A stretch of 6,987 nucleotides of DNA from Lachnospiraceae bacterium UBA1267 (GTDB lineage: Bacteria; Bacillota; Clostridia; Lachnospirales; Lachnospiraceae). A program made the translations under genes and the position numbers. Positions 1 through 6,243 of this stretch are shown piece by piece (within the stretch, counting starts at the first letter, position 1; every line of letters starts with the position of its first letter). Location of the stretch: assembly GCA_002308115.1 (NCBI GenBank), contig DBVJ01000036.1, positions 2,579 through 9,565 on the forward strand, read 5' to 3'. Under the pieces are notes generated by a model. That model did not search any database and was not told the DNA's origin. It was given only the letters and a program-made list of their open reading frames with translations.

Positions 1-363
1 GTCAATACGACGGATTCCGCGGTGCGGCTGACACATTTGCCCACGGGTATCGTGATCTCGTGCCAGGATGAAAAATCTCAGCTGAAGAACCGTGACAAAG
101 CCATGAAAGTGCTTCGTGCCCGGCTGTATGCATTGAAACAGAAAGAGCAGCATGAGGCAGAGGCCGCCGTTCGGAAGAACCAGGTGGGCTCAGGGGACAG
201 ATCAGAAAAGATCCGGACCTACAACTTCCCGCAGGGGAGAGTGACGGATCACCGGATCGGACTGGATCTGTATAAAATCTGGGATATTATGGACGGAGAC
301 CTTCAGGAACTTACGGAAGCGCTTCAAAAGGCAGAAGAGACCGAGAAGCTCATACGTGCCTGA
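1..363 (+). CDS. prfA: Peptide chain release factor 1 (RF1), C-terminal part
   Basis: The reading frame is open from base 1 and gives 120 residues up to a TGA. It is the C-terminal third of a class I release factor, which reads UAA and UAG in the ribosomal A site and triggers peptide release. The first residues ([17 protein letters not shown]) are those that directly follow the GGQ-H peptidyl-hydrolysis loop in RF1. The catalytic GGQ and the PxT codon-recognition motif therefore lie just outside the window. Further family landmarks are [10 protein letters not shown], the LGSGDRS-like stretch [25 protein letters not shown], and a short helical tail. [13 protein letters not shown] separates RF1 from RF2 well. 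The gene ends normally and is cut only by the window edge. It overlaps the convergent minus-strand gene by 14 bp. The usual partner prmC, whose product methylates the GGQ glutamine, does not follow here. Confidence 0.96.
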   Translation, partial: VNTTDSAVRLTHLPTGIVISCQDEKSQLKNRDKAMKVLRARLYALKQKEQHEAEAAVRKNQVGSGDRSEKIRTYNFPQGRVTDHRIGLDLYKIWDIMDGDLQELTEALQKAEETEKLIRA

Positions 364-757
364 TCTCATTCCGCCAGTCGAGATCGCCTCTCGCCAGACC
401 GAGGATGAGGCATTCCGCGGTGGAGAGATTCGTCGCGACCGGGATGTTATAAAGATCGCAGAGACGGATCAGCGCGCTCTGATCGGCTTTGTCCTGGATG
501 TGATCCAGATCCACGCGCTCAAAGGAGATCAAAAGATCCACTTCCTCATTGGCAATGGCGGATTCCAGCTGCCTGTTTCCGCCGAGGCGCCCTGCAAGAA
601 GGGAAGAAACCTCGAGGCCGGTCGCCGCTTTCACATGGTTCGCGGTGGATTCGGTAGCCAAAAGATGGTGCTTCGACAGTATGTTTTTATATGCAATGCA
701 GAAATTATCCAGCAGGTTTTTCTTTTCATTGTCTGCATGAAGCGCGATCGAAAGCAT
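350..757 (-). CDS. Methylglyoxal synthase (MgsA) family protein, divergent, catalytic Asp replaced
   Basis: This 135-residue protein has the length and overall pattern of methylglyoxal synthase, the soluble enzyme that turns dihydroxyacetone phosphate into methylglyoxal and phosphate. Family stretches are [17 protein letters not shown] (19-35), ATGLEV (45-50), LGG (58-60), [21 protein letters not shown] (95-115) and GLARGDLDW (120-128). The active site looks eroded: GPxGGDQQ reads GRLGGNRQ, so Asn61 stands where E. coli has the catalytic Asp71. By my alignment Asp20 is Asn10, His19 is Asp9, His98 is Asp89, Asp91 is Arg81, and the phosphate loop TGTTG is TESTA. Lys13, Asp92 and Arg98 are kept. 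The ATG at 757 is chosen because AGAAAGGA sits 7 nt upstream; a longer TTG start at 793 would translate that site. It may bind a ligand rather than catalyse. Family membership is firm, activity doubtful. Confidence 0.88.
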   Translation of the reverse strand: MLSIALHADNEKKNLLDNFCIAYKNILSKHHLLATESTANHVKAATGLEVSSLLAGRLGGNRQLESAIANEEVDLLISFERVDLDHIQDKADQSALIRLCDLYNIPVATNLSTAECLILGLARGDLDWRNEIRHV

Positions 758-764
758 GGTGCGG

Positions 765-772
765 TCCTTTCT
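765..772 (-). promoter_or_regulatory. Ribosome binding site fixing the start of the MgsA-family gene
   Basis: On the minus strand AGAAAGGA lies 7 nt before the ATG at 757. It decides between this ATG and an in-frame TTG at 793. The TTG coincides with the predicted transcription start and would put the ribosome binding site inside the coding region. Confidence 0.8.
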
Positions 773-799
773 TGTAAGCACGATCGATTCCAAACAATT

Positions 800-828
800 A
801 TCTTATCAGAAAAATCCTTGAAAAACAA
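800..828 (-). promoter_or_regulatory. Putative sigma-A promoter of the MgsA-family gene
   Basis: On the minus strand TTGTTT (823-828) is followed after exactly 17 bp by TAAGAT (800-805). A TG one base before the hexamer gives an extended -10 (TGATAAGAT). The flanks are AT-rich. The predicted start of transcription near 793 leaves a 36-nt leader that contains the ribosome binding site. The hexamers match consensus only partly (3 of 6 and 4 of 6), so this is a moderate call. It would let the gene be expressed apart from the ABC-F gene upstream. Confidence 0.5.
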
Positions 829-862
829 CGAAAAAATGAGGCCGCCGCAGGAAAAACGCGCG

Positions 863-878
863 TGAATCGAACGATTCA
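863..878 (-). repeat. Inverted repeat across the ABC-F stop codon, possible weak terminator
   Basis: TGAATCG and CGATTCA form a 7-bp inverted repeat separated by 2 nt, which folds as a 6-bp stem with a 4-nt loop. Its first three bases on the minus strand are the TGA stop of the ABC-F gene. On that strand it is followed by CGCGCG and then TTTTT. The T run is displaced and the stem is AT-rich, so it is a poor fit to an intrinsic terminator; partial read-through into the next gene seems likely. Confidence 0.3.
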
Positions 879-2795
879 GAGCACTTCTTCCTGAAGGGCG
901 GCCCATTTTTCATAAAGGCTGTCCAGTTCCGCCGAGAGCGAAACCCTTCTGGACGACAGCTTCATCAGGCATTCCGCATCCGTCTGATTCTCGGGGATCT
1001 CCATTTCACGGTCGATCGAAGCGATTTCTTCCTCGCGGGAAGAGATGGCTTTTTCCAGCGCTTCCAGATCATGCTGCCTTTTACGGATCTTCGCGTCCTG
1101 CTCCTTCCGTTCCTTCCGGTATCGTTCGCTGTCTGACAAAGTCTTTTCGGCGGAGAGCACCGGATCCTCTGAATCGATCCTGGAATGGAAGAGATCTCGC
1201 TTCTCGAGGTAGTAATCATAGTCCCCGTCGTAAGTGACAAGCTGCCCTTTGTACAGTTCGATGATCCTGGAAGAGACCGCGTTCATGTAATATCGGTCGT
1301 GCGTAACGGAAAGTACGGTGCCGTCGTAGGAAGAGACGGCATTCTCCAGAACTTCACGGCTTTGCATGTCCAGATGGTTCGTCGGTTCGTCCAGCAAGAG
1401 GAAATTGGCCTTGGAGAGCATCAGTTTCAGAAGAGAAAGCCTGCTCTTTTCACCGCCGGAAAGCTCACGGACCTCCTTAAACACGTCGTCCCCCGAGAAC
1501 AGGAAAGCGCCCAAGAGGCTGCGGACTTTGGTCTCCGTGAAATCCGGATGTGCGTCATGGATCTCCGAAAAAGCGGTCTTTTCAAGGGAAAGGCTTTCGT
1601 GTTCCTGGTCGAAGTAACCGAGCCACACATTGACGCCGAGCCTGATCCGGCCTTTGTCCGGTGAAAGCGCTCCGGTGATCATCCGAAGCAGCGTGGTTTT
1701 GCCGGTGCCGTTGTCGCCGATCAGCGTAATGTGTTCGCCTTTACGGATGTGAAGATCCAGACAGGAGAAGAGTGTACGTCCGTCAAAACCTTTGGAGACG
1801 CCTTCGATCAGAAGTACGTCGTTTCCCGATTCCACATTTGGTTTCAGACGGAGCAGCATCTCGTTGTCGTCCTGTCTGGGCTTTTCCAACAGTTCGACGT
1901 GCGACAGAAGCTTTTCACGGCTTTGCGCCTTCTTGAAGAAGCGCTCGCGGTTATAGGAACGGAAGCGCATTATGACTTCCTTTTCGTGTCTGAGCATCCG
2001 CTGCTGGTTCTCGTAGGCCTTCATCTGGTCGTCAAAGAGCGCCTGTTTCTTGACCGTGAACTCTGAATAATTGCCTTTATAAACGTGTGTGACGCCGCGT
2101 TCCAGGTCGATGACTTTCGAAACCAGTTTGTCCAGAAAATAACGGTCATGGGAAATGACCAGGACTGCGCCCGGATAGGATGCGAGGTATTGTTCAAGCC
2201 ATGTCGTGATCTTAAGATCCAGATGGTTGGTCGGTTCGTCCAGAAGCAGAAGATCCGGGGAAAGCAGCAACAGTTTGGCCAGTTCCACACGTGTTTTCTC
2301 GCCGCCGGACAGAAGCGAAACGGGTTTCCCGTAGTCTTCCTCGGAGAAGCCGAGACCTCTGAGCACCCCTTTCAGTTCGCTTTCAATTGCGTAGCCGTTT
2401 TCCTTTTTGAAGGCTTCCGAAAGTTCGTCATGACGTGAAAGAAGAGAGGGCAGTTCCTCCGGCGAGGCCTCCGCCATCCGCTGCTCCAGTTCCCTCGATT
2501 CCCGCTCGATCTCAAACGCCCGCTCCCTGACACTGAGCACTTCGTTCCAGACCGTAAGACGTGAACGAAGCTCGTCGTGCTGGCGAAGATAGCCGATGGA
2601 AGCCTGGCGGTCCAGATAGACCGCGCCTTCGTCCGGTTCGAGTTCGCCCGTGATCACCCGGAGGATCGTGGTCTTGCCTGCGCCGTTCGGGCCCACCAAA
2701 GCGGCCCGCTCGCGCGAGTCGATCATGAAGGTGACGTCTTTCAGGACGGTCTCTTCGGGAAAAGCTTTTTTGACGTGGCTGAGTGTCAGTAACAT
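876..2795 (-). CDS. ABC-F family ATP-binding protein (YdiF-like, ribosome-associated)
   Basis: This 639-residue protein has two ABC ATPase domains and no membrane segments, the layout of ABC-F proteins. Those proteins bind the ribosomal E site and rescue stalled or drug-bound ribosomes or tune translation. Domain 1 shows Walker A GPNGAGKT (35-42), signature LSGGE (162-166), Walker B with Glu187 (LLLLDEPTNHLD) and the SHD switch (215-217). Domain 2 shows GDNGTGKT (360-367), LSGGE (445-449), FLLLDEP with Glu470, and THD (499-501). The charged linker (about 243-322), rich in Arg, Lys and Phe, is the ABC-F tRNA-contacting element. Residues about 545-639 form a charged helical hairpin, a C-terminal coiled coil as in YdiF and Uup. 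Both catalytic Glu residues are present, so it should be an active ATPase. No Shine-Dalgarno site precedes the ATG. Whether it gives antibiotic resistance cannot be read from sequence; a housekeeping role is more likely. Confidence 0.95.
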   Translation of the reverse strand: MLLTLSHVKKAFPEETVLKDVTFMIDSRERAALVGPNGAGKTTILRVITGELEPDEGAVYLDRQASIGYLRQHDELRSRLTVWNEVLSVRERAFEIERESRELEQRMAEASPEELPSLLSRHDELSEAFKKENGYAIESELKGVLRGLGFSEEDYGKPVSLLSGGEKTRVELAKLLLLSPDLLLLDEPTNHLDLKITTWLEQYLASYPGAVLVISHDRYFLDKLVSKVIDLERGVTHVYKGNYSEFTVKKQALFDDQMKAYENQQRMLRHEKEVIMRFRSYNRERFFKKAQSREKLLSHVELLEKPRQDDNEMLLRLKPNVESGNDVLLIEGVSKGFDGRTLFSCLDLHIRKGEHITLIGDNGTGKTTLLRMITGALSPDKGRIRLGVNVWLGYFDQEHESLSLEKTAFSEIHDAHPDFTETKVRSLLGAFLFSGDDVFKEVRELSGGEKSRLSLLKLMLSKANFLLLDEPTNHLDMQSREVLENAVSSYDGTVLSVTHDRYYMNAVSSRIIELYKGQLVTYDGDYDYYLEKRDLFHSRIDSEDPVLSAEKTLSDSERYRKERKEQDAKIRKRQHDLEALEKAISSREEEIASIDREMEIPENQTDAECLMKLSSRRVSLSAELDSLYEKWAALQEEVL

Positions 2796-2804
2796 AACGA
2801 GGGC

Positions 2805-2833
2805 ATCATAGCCGATTTTCCTGAAATTGACAA
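2805..2833 (-). promoter_or_regulatory. Sigma-A promoter of the ABC-F gene, shared -35, near-leaderless transcript
   Basis: On the minus strand TTGTCA (2828-2833) and TATGAT (2805-2810) are separated by exactly 17 bp, each matching consensus in 5 of 6 positions. Transcription is expected to begin near 2798, about 3 nt before the ATG at 2795. The message would be almost leaderless, which agrees with the lack of any Shine-Dalgarno sequence there. The -35 overlaps the -35 of the divergent symporter promoter by 5 bp. Confidence 0.75.
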
Positions 2834-2856
2834 GCGAAGAGCCGATGATGTATAAA
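2827..2856 (+). promoter_or_regulatory. Sigma-A promoter of the Na/Pi symporter gene
   Basis: A perfect TTGACA (2827-2832) is followed after 18 bp by TATAAA (2851-2856, 5 of 6). Transcription should start near 2863, leaving a leader of about 65 nt before the TTG start at 2928. The leader holds a small stem (GGATAT 2884-2889 with ATGTCC 2893-2898, one G-T pair) and then AAGGAGG. No recognisable PhoP box or riboswitch is seen. Confidence 0.7.
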
Positions 2857-2910
2857 TGAAATTGGATGTTCAGGCAAACTGTTGGATATCATATGTCCAT
2901 AGCGCAGAAG

Positions 2911-2917
2911 AAGGAGG
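2911..2917 (+). promoter_or_regulatory. Ribosome binding site fixing a TTG start for the symporter
   Basis: AAGGAGG is close to a perfect complement of the 16S rRNA 3' end and lies 10 nt before the TTG at 2928. The in-frame ATG at 2856 has no such site, would translate this motif as coding sequence, and overlaps the predicted -10 box. TTG at 2928 is therefore the better start. Confidence 0.8.
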
Positions 2918-2927
2918 ATCGCAGACC

Positions 2928-4604
2928 TTGTTTACGATCATTGTAATGCTCATCGGCGGCCTGGGGCTCTTCATTTACGGAATGAACCTCATGAGCAAAG
3001 CCATCGAACGCGTGGCAGGTTCCCGGCTCAGGAATATTCTGAAGGCGTTTACGAAGAACCGTTTCTTCGGACTTTTGGCGGGTACTGCGTTTACGGCCAT
3101 CATTCAGTCGTCCTCCGCGGCGACGGTCATGGTCGTCAGTTTTGTCAATTCCGGGCTGATGACGCTCGCGGAAGCCAGCGGAGTCATCATGGGCGCCAAT
3201 ATCGGCACCACGGTCACGGCATTGATCGTCTCATTCAAGATCAGCGAGTTTGCGCCGATCTTCATCTTCCTCGGCGCGCTGATGGCTTTCTATTTTAAGA
3301 AACCCATTATCCGCAAAAGCGGCGACATCGTCTTAGGCTTCGGCCTTCTGTTCCTCGGCATCTCCATGATGTCTTCCAGCATGGGCGATCTGAGAAGTAT
3401 CGAGAGCGTTCAGAAGTTCCTCATGAATTTCACGAACCCCTTCCTCGCGGTGCTTCTCGGACTGGTCATCACCTCCGTCGTTCAGAGTTCTTCCGTGACG
3501 GTTTCGATCATGGTGCTGATGGGCGCGCAGGGACTGATCGGTCTGGACATCTGCCTGTACATGATCCTGGGCTGTAACATCGGCGCCTGCACCTCCGCGC
3601 TTCTGGCCGGATTCTCAGGCACCCGGAACGGCAAACGTGCCGCGCTCATTCACTTCCTGTTCAACCTGATTTCCAGCATCGTGCTGTTCCTTCTGATCAC
3701 ATTTGCCAAGGAGGCGGTGGAAGCCGTCGTCAGGGCAGTCGCTTTCTCAGACGGCACCATCAACTCGCTGGGACGTGAGATCGCTATCGCGCACTTTGTC
3801 TTCAAAGTGTTCTCGGTCATCATCATGTATCCCTTCATGAATTACATCATCAAACTCACCGATATCCTCGTGAAAAAGAAAGAAGGCGAAGAGGATTCGG
3901 GAGAAATGGTCACGCATTTCATTTCAAATACGCGTCCGAACCCGGCCATCGCCATCTATCTGGCCATTCAGGAATCCTACCGCATGGCGCATATGGCGAA
4001 GAACAACCTGAATGCCGCCATGGAAAGCCTTTATACCGGGAACATTTCCAATGCGGAGAAGATCCAGGAAACCGAAAACTATATCGACTTCCTGAACATT
4101 CAGATCAGCGATTACCTGGTGCGCATCAACCAGAACTCGCTGCCCTATGAAGACCAGGCGCGGATCTCCGGTTATTTCCATGTGATCTCGGATATCGAGC
4201 GTATCGGCGACTACGCGATCAACATTTCGGAAGCCGCCGTGCAGCTCAGCGAGAACAACATCCGCTTCTCGCCGGAGAGCATTAACGAGCTGAAGGCCAT
4301 GATGGACAACCTGAACCAGATGCAGGACTACGCCCTGGAGATGTTCGGAGAGCGGAACGAGACGCACATGGAAGAGATCCAGCGTCTGGAAAACGAAGTC
4401 GACGACATGGAACGCGACTATCAGCTGGCGCACATCAACCGTCTGAACGAAGGGAAATGCAGCGCCCAGGCCGGCATATTCTTCTCGGATATCGTTTCCG
4501 AACTGGAGCGTATCGCGGACCACGCCATGAACATTGCCTTCGCCGTGACGGAATCCCGCAAGAAAGACGATCAGGAACACCTTGCGAAGATCGTCCTCAA
4601 GTAA
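2928..4604 (+). CDS. Na/Pi cotransporter family protein with C-terminal PhoU-like domain
   Basis: This integral membrane protein of 558 residues belongs to the bacterial NptA/YjbB-type Na+/phosphate symporter family. The membrane part (about 1-310) carries two inverted-repeat halves, each with the hallmark serine motif: QSSSA (60-64) paired with GANIGTT (89-95), and QSSSV (186-190) paired with GCNIGAC (215-221). Several hydrophobic helices surround these. After a charged linker (about 316-335) comes a helical PhoU-like domain (about 340-550) with two repeats, marked by DIERIGDYAINI (422-433) and DIVSELERIADHAMNIA (521-537). That domain probably senses or regulates phosphate flux; homologues move phosphate in or out. 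The TTG start behind AAGGAGG makes the protein begin right at the first helix (MFTIIVMLIGGLGLFIYGM), as in relatives. It is divergent from the ABC-F gene and has its own promoter. No good terminator follows it. Confidence 0.93.
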   Translation: MFTIIVMLIGGLGLFIYGMNLMSKAIERVAGSRLRNILKAFTKNRFFGLLAGTAFTAIIQSSSAATVMVVSFVNSGLMTLAEASGVIMGANIGTTVTALIVSFKISEFAPIFIFLGALMAFYFKKPIIRKSGDIVLGFGLLFLGISMMSSSMGDLRSIESVQKFLMNFTNPFLAVLLGLVITSVVQSSSVTVSIMVLMGAQGLIGLDICLYMILGCNIGACTSALLAGFSGTRNGKRAALIHFLFNLISSIVLFLLITFAKEAVEAVVRAVAFSDGTINSLGREIAIAHFVFKVFSVIIMYPFMNYIIKLTDILVKKKEGEEDSGEMVTHFISNTRPNPAIAIYLAIQESYRMAHMAKNNLNAAMESLYTGNISNAEKIQETENYIDFLNIQISDYLVRINQNSLPYEDQARISGYFHVISDIERIGDYAINISEAAVQLSENNIRFSPESINELKAMMDNLNQMQDYALEMFGERNETHMEEIQRLENEVDDMERDYQLAHINRLNEGKCSAQAGIFFSDIVSELERIADHAMNIAFAVTESRKKDDQEHLAKIVLK

Positions 4605-4613
4605 CCCCTGTCC

Positions 4614-4642
4614 TTGTGAAACCGGGACACTTATGTTATAAT
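4614..4642 (+). promoter_or_regulatory. Extended -10 sigma-A promoter before relP
   Basis: TTGTGA (4614-4619), a 17-bp spacer, and a perfect TATAAT (4637-4642) preceded by TG at 4634-4635 form a strong extended -10 promoter. Transcription should start near 4649, giving a leader of about 37 nt. It begins only 10 bp after the symporter stop codon, so the downstream set can be expressed on its own. A GCCGG/CCGGC pair (4652-4656, 4668-4672) in the leader could form a small stem. Confidence 0.78.
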
Positions 4643-4685
4643 TGAAAGTCAGCCGGAAGCGGATACACCGGCCAGTGGAAGAGAA

Positions 4686-5342
4686 ATGGAACCGATCGAT
4701 CTGTTATGCGGCAATGAAGAAAAAGATTCGGAGATGCTCCGCTTTCTTTATTCTTCGGCGCTCAGAAAAATGAATACGCGGATCAGCATTCTGGAACAGG
4801 AGTTTATCACCATCCACCATTATGATCCGATCGAACATGTGACAAGCCGGCTGAAGACGAAGGAGAGCATTCGAAGGAAGCTTCTCAGGGACAAGCATGA
4901 GACGGATCATGTCTCCATGCTCCGCTATCTGAATGACATCGCGGGACTTCGGATCGTCTGCTCGTTCAACTCGGACATTTATAAGATCGCGGATATGATT
5001 TCCGCACAGGACGACATCAAGGTCCTGATCATCAAGAACTACATCGCAAGTCCGAAGTCGAACGGTTATAAATCCTATCACATGATCGTGACCATTCCGG
5101 TCTTCATGGCAGACGGTTCTGTGGACGTGAAGGTGGAGATCCAGATCCGGACGATCGCGATGGACTTCTGGGCTTCTTTAGAGCACAAGATCTATTACAA
5201 GTTCGAGGGAGACGCGCCGGAGTATATCAAGGACGAGCTTGCGGAATGCGCGAAGATGATCAATGCGCTGGACGACAGAATGCTTGCGCTGAACGAGGCG
5301 GTCCAGTCGATCGAAGTAAAGAAGAACGACGACAAAGCCTGA
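4686..5342 (+). CDS. relP: Small alarmone synthetase, RelP/YwaC type (GTP pyrophosphokinase)
   Basis: This 218-residue cytosolic enzyme has the RelA/SpoT synthetase fold alone. It transfers pyrophosphate from ATP to GDP or GTP, making (p)ppGpp. The ATP-site pattern RxKxxxS is seen at Arg55, Lys57 and Ser61. DIAGLRIVCSF (84-94) carries the metal-binding Asp84. SNGYKSYH (125-132) carries the guanine-stacking Tyr128. EIQIRT (151-156) carries the catalytic Glu151, followed by FWASLEHKIYYK (161-172). No HD hydrolase, TGS or ACT domain is present, and the length fits small synthetases. The segments DPIEHVTSRLKTKES and RTIAMDFWASLEHKIYYK resemble RelP more than RelQ, as I recall those families. The ATG at 4686 has a modest GGAAG site close by. 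The gene leads a set with the Asp23-like gene, nusB and xseA under a strong promoter of its own. Confidence 0.93.
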   Translation: MEPIDLLCGNEEKDSEMLRFLYSSALRKMNTRISILEQEFITIHHYDPIEHVTSRLKTKESIRRKLLRDKHETDHVSMLRYLNDIAGLRIVCSFNSDIYKIADMISAQDDIKVLIIKNYIASPKSNGYKSYHMIVTIPVFMADGSVDVKVEIQIRTIAMDFWASLEHKIYYKFEGDAPEYIKDELAECAKMINALDDRMLALNEAVQSIEVKKNDDKA

Positions 5343-5365
5343 AATACAGTACGGAGGCGAATTGA

Positions 5366-5716
5366 ATGGATGAGAACCTGAAAAACAAATTCGGCACAGT
5401 GAAGATCGCTGATGACGCCGTCATGGCCGTTGCAGGCATTGCCGCGACGGACGTGAAGGGTGTGTTTTCCCTGGAAGGCGGCATTACGCGGGACAACGTC
5501 ACGACACTGGACCGGAAGAAACTCGGAAAGTGCATGAAACTGAATATGAGCGATAACGTCATATCCATCCGTCTGTCCATCGTGGTCGACGGTTCCGAGA
5601 CCATTCCGAATGTGACCGAGGCCATTCAGGACAAAGTGAGCGATGCCCTGGAGATGATGACCGGAATGACAGTCGCTTCCGTGGATGTGGAGATCACAGG
5701 AGTCCGTGCGTCATGA
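5366..5716 (+). CDS. Asp23/Gls24 family envelope stress protein (YqhY-like)
   Basis: This 116-residue protein belongs to the Asp23/Gls24 (DUF322) family. It opens with the typical pattern of a short leader, then [29 protein letters not shown] (10-38), and ends with the family's strand pattern [23 protein letters not shown]. Relatives are small soluble proteins linked to cell envelope stress or, for YqhY beside nusB, to fatty acid synthesis control. The exact biochemical role is not settled. It has no signal peptide or membrane segment. A good GGAGG (5353-5357) lies 8 nt before the ATG. It begins 23 bp after relP and its stop overlaps the nusB start in ATGA. The adjacency to nusB is the usual Bacillota arrangement and supports YqhY-like naming. 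Confidence 0.9.
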   Translation: MDENLKNKFGTVKIADDAVMAVAGIAATDVKGVFSLEGGITRDNVTTLDRKKLGKCMKLNMSDNVISIRLSIVVDGSETIPNVTEAIQDKVSDALEMMTGMTVASVDVEITGVRAS

Positions 5717-6243
5717 CCATTACCCGCGAACTTATGCGCGATCTTGTCATGAAGATCGTGTTTCAATTCAATTTTCTGAAAGGCGCCGAACTGGAACGTG
5801 AGATCGACACCTTCCTGGACAATGTCGATCTGGCCGATCCGGACTGCTTCCCCAAAGAGAACGCGGAAGAAGAGGCCGGGGAGGAGGATGTCTTCACGGA
5901 GGAACCGGTCTTTGAACCGGTCCGCCTTTCAGATGAAGACCGCGAACTTGTCAAAGCCAGGGCGAAAGACGTCATTTCGAAGATCCCGGAGATCGACAAA
6001 GCGATCAACGAAAAGACCGAATCCTGGACCACGAAACGGATGAACCGTCTGGATCTTTCTGTTATCCGGCTTGCCGTCTATGAGATCCAGAAGAACGATC
6101 CCGGCGTACCGATGAAGGTCGCGATCAATGAAGCGGTCGAGCTTTCGAAAACCTATGGAAGCGAAGATTCTCCGAAATTCGTGAACGGTGTATTAAGACA
6201 TTTTGCCGGTCAGGATCATGAGCAGGATCTACTCGGTCAGTGA
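5713..6243 (+). CDS. nusB: Transcription antitermination factor NusB, with acidic insertion
   Basis: NusB binds boxA RNA together with ribosomal protein S10 (NusE) and supports antitermination of rRNA operons. The C-terminal half is clear: [22 protein letters not shown] (104-125) and [26 protein letters not shown] (136-161). The N-terminal helix [18 protein letters not shown] (4-21) also fits. At 176 residues it is longer than the usual 130-140. The surplus sits at about residues 38-72, a stretch very rich in Glu and Asp that is likely a loop between the first helices. Within it a 9-bp sequence is repeated in tandem (5902-5922). The start at 5713 overlaps the previous stop as ATGA, and AGGAG (5698-5702) lies 10 nt upstream inside the preceding gene. 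The last 26 bp overlap xseA. Translational coupling on both sides is likely. Confidence 0.93.
   Translation: MTITRELMRDLVMKIVFQFNFLKGAELEREIDTFLDNVDLADPDCFPKENAEEEAGEEDVFTEEPVFEPVRLSDEDRELVKARAKDVISKIPEIDKAINEKTESWTTKRMNRLDLSVIRLAVYEIQKNDPGVPMKVAINEAVELSKTYGSEDSPKFVNGVLRHFAGQDHEQDLLGQ
5902..5922 (+). repeat. Short tandem direct repeat inside the NusB insertion
   Basis: GAACCGGTC occurs at 5902-5910 and again at 5914-5922, a 12-bp period that encodes EPVF followed by EPV. Each copy contains the palindrome ACCGGT. It lies in the acidic insertion of NusB and looks like a trace of slippage-type expansion. Confidence 0.7.

Noticed and set aside
758..793. Longer MgsA-family start at TTG 793 (12 extra residues)
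   Set aside because: The extra codons would translate the ribosome binding site, and the TTG falls on the predicted transcription start.
356..865. Plus-strand open frame of 169 codons opposite the MgsA-family gene
   Set aside because: It lies antisense to a gene with clear family homology and its translation shows no recognisable domain. It has no ribosome binding site worth noting.
863..868. Attachment site or mobile-element boundary near the ABC-F stop
   Set aside because: No matching direct repeat, transposase or integrase is present in the window, and coding style does not change across it.
1185..1664. Plus-strand open frame of 159 codons inside the ABC-F gene
   Set aside because: It is antisense to the second ATPase domain, whose Walker and signature motifs are intact; no independent evidence for expression is seen.
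2857..2927. Riboswitch in the symporter leader
   Set aside because: The leader is only about 65 nt with one tiny stem; no known aptamer core or terminator/antiterminator pair is visible.
3924..4580. Minus-strand open frame of 218 codons opposite the PhoU-like domain
   Set aside because: It is the complement of well-conserved coding sequence with strong third-base bias, which often leaves the opposite frame open. The product looks like no known family.
4609..4629. Terminator for the symporter gene
   Set aside because: The stem is 5 bp with an 11-nt loop and no T run follows; the sequence is better explained as part of the relP promoter.
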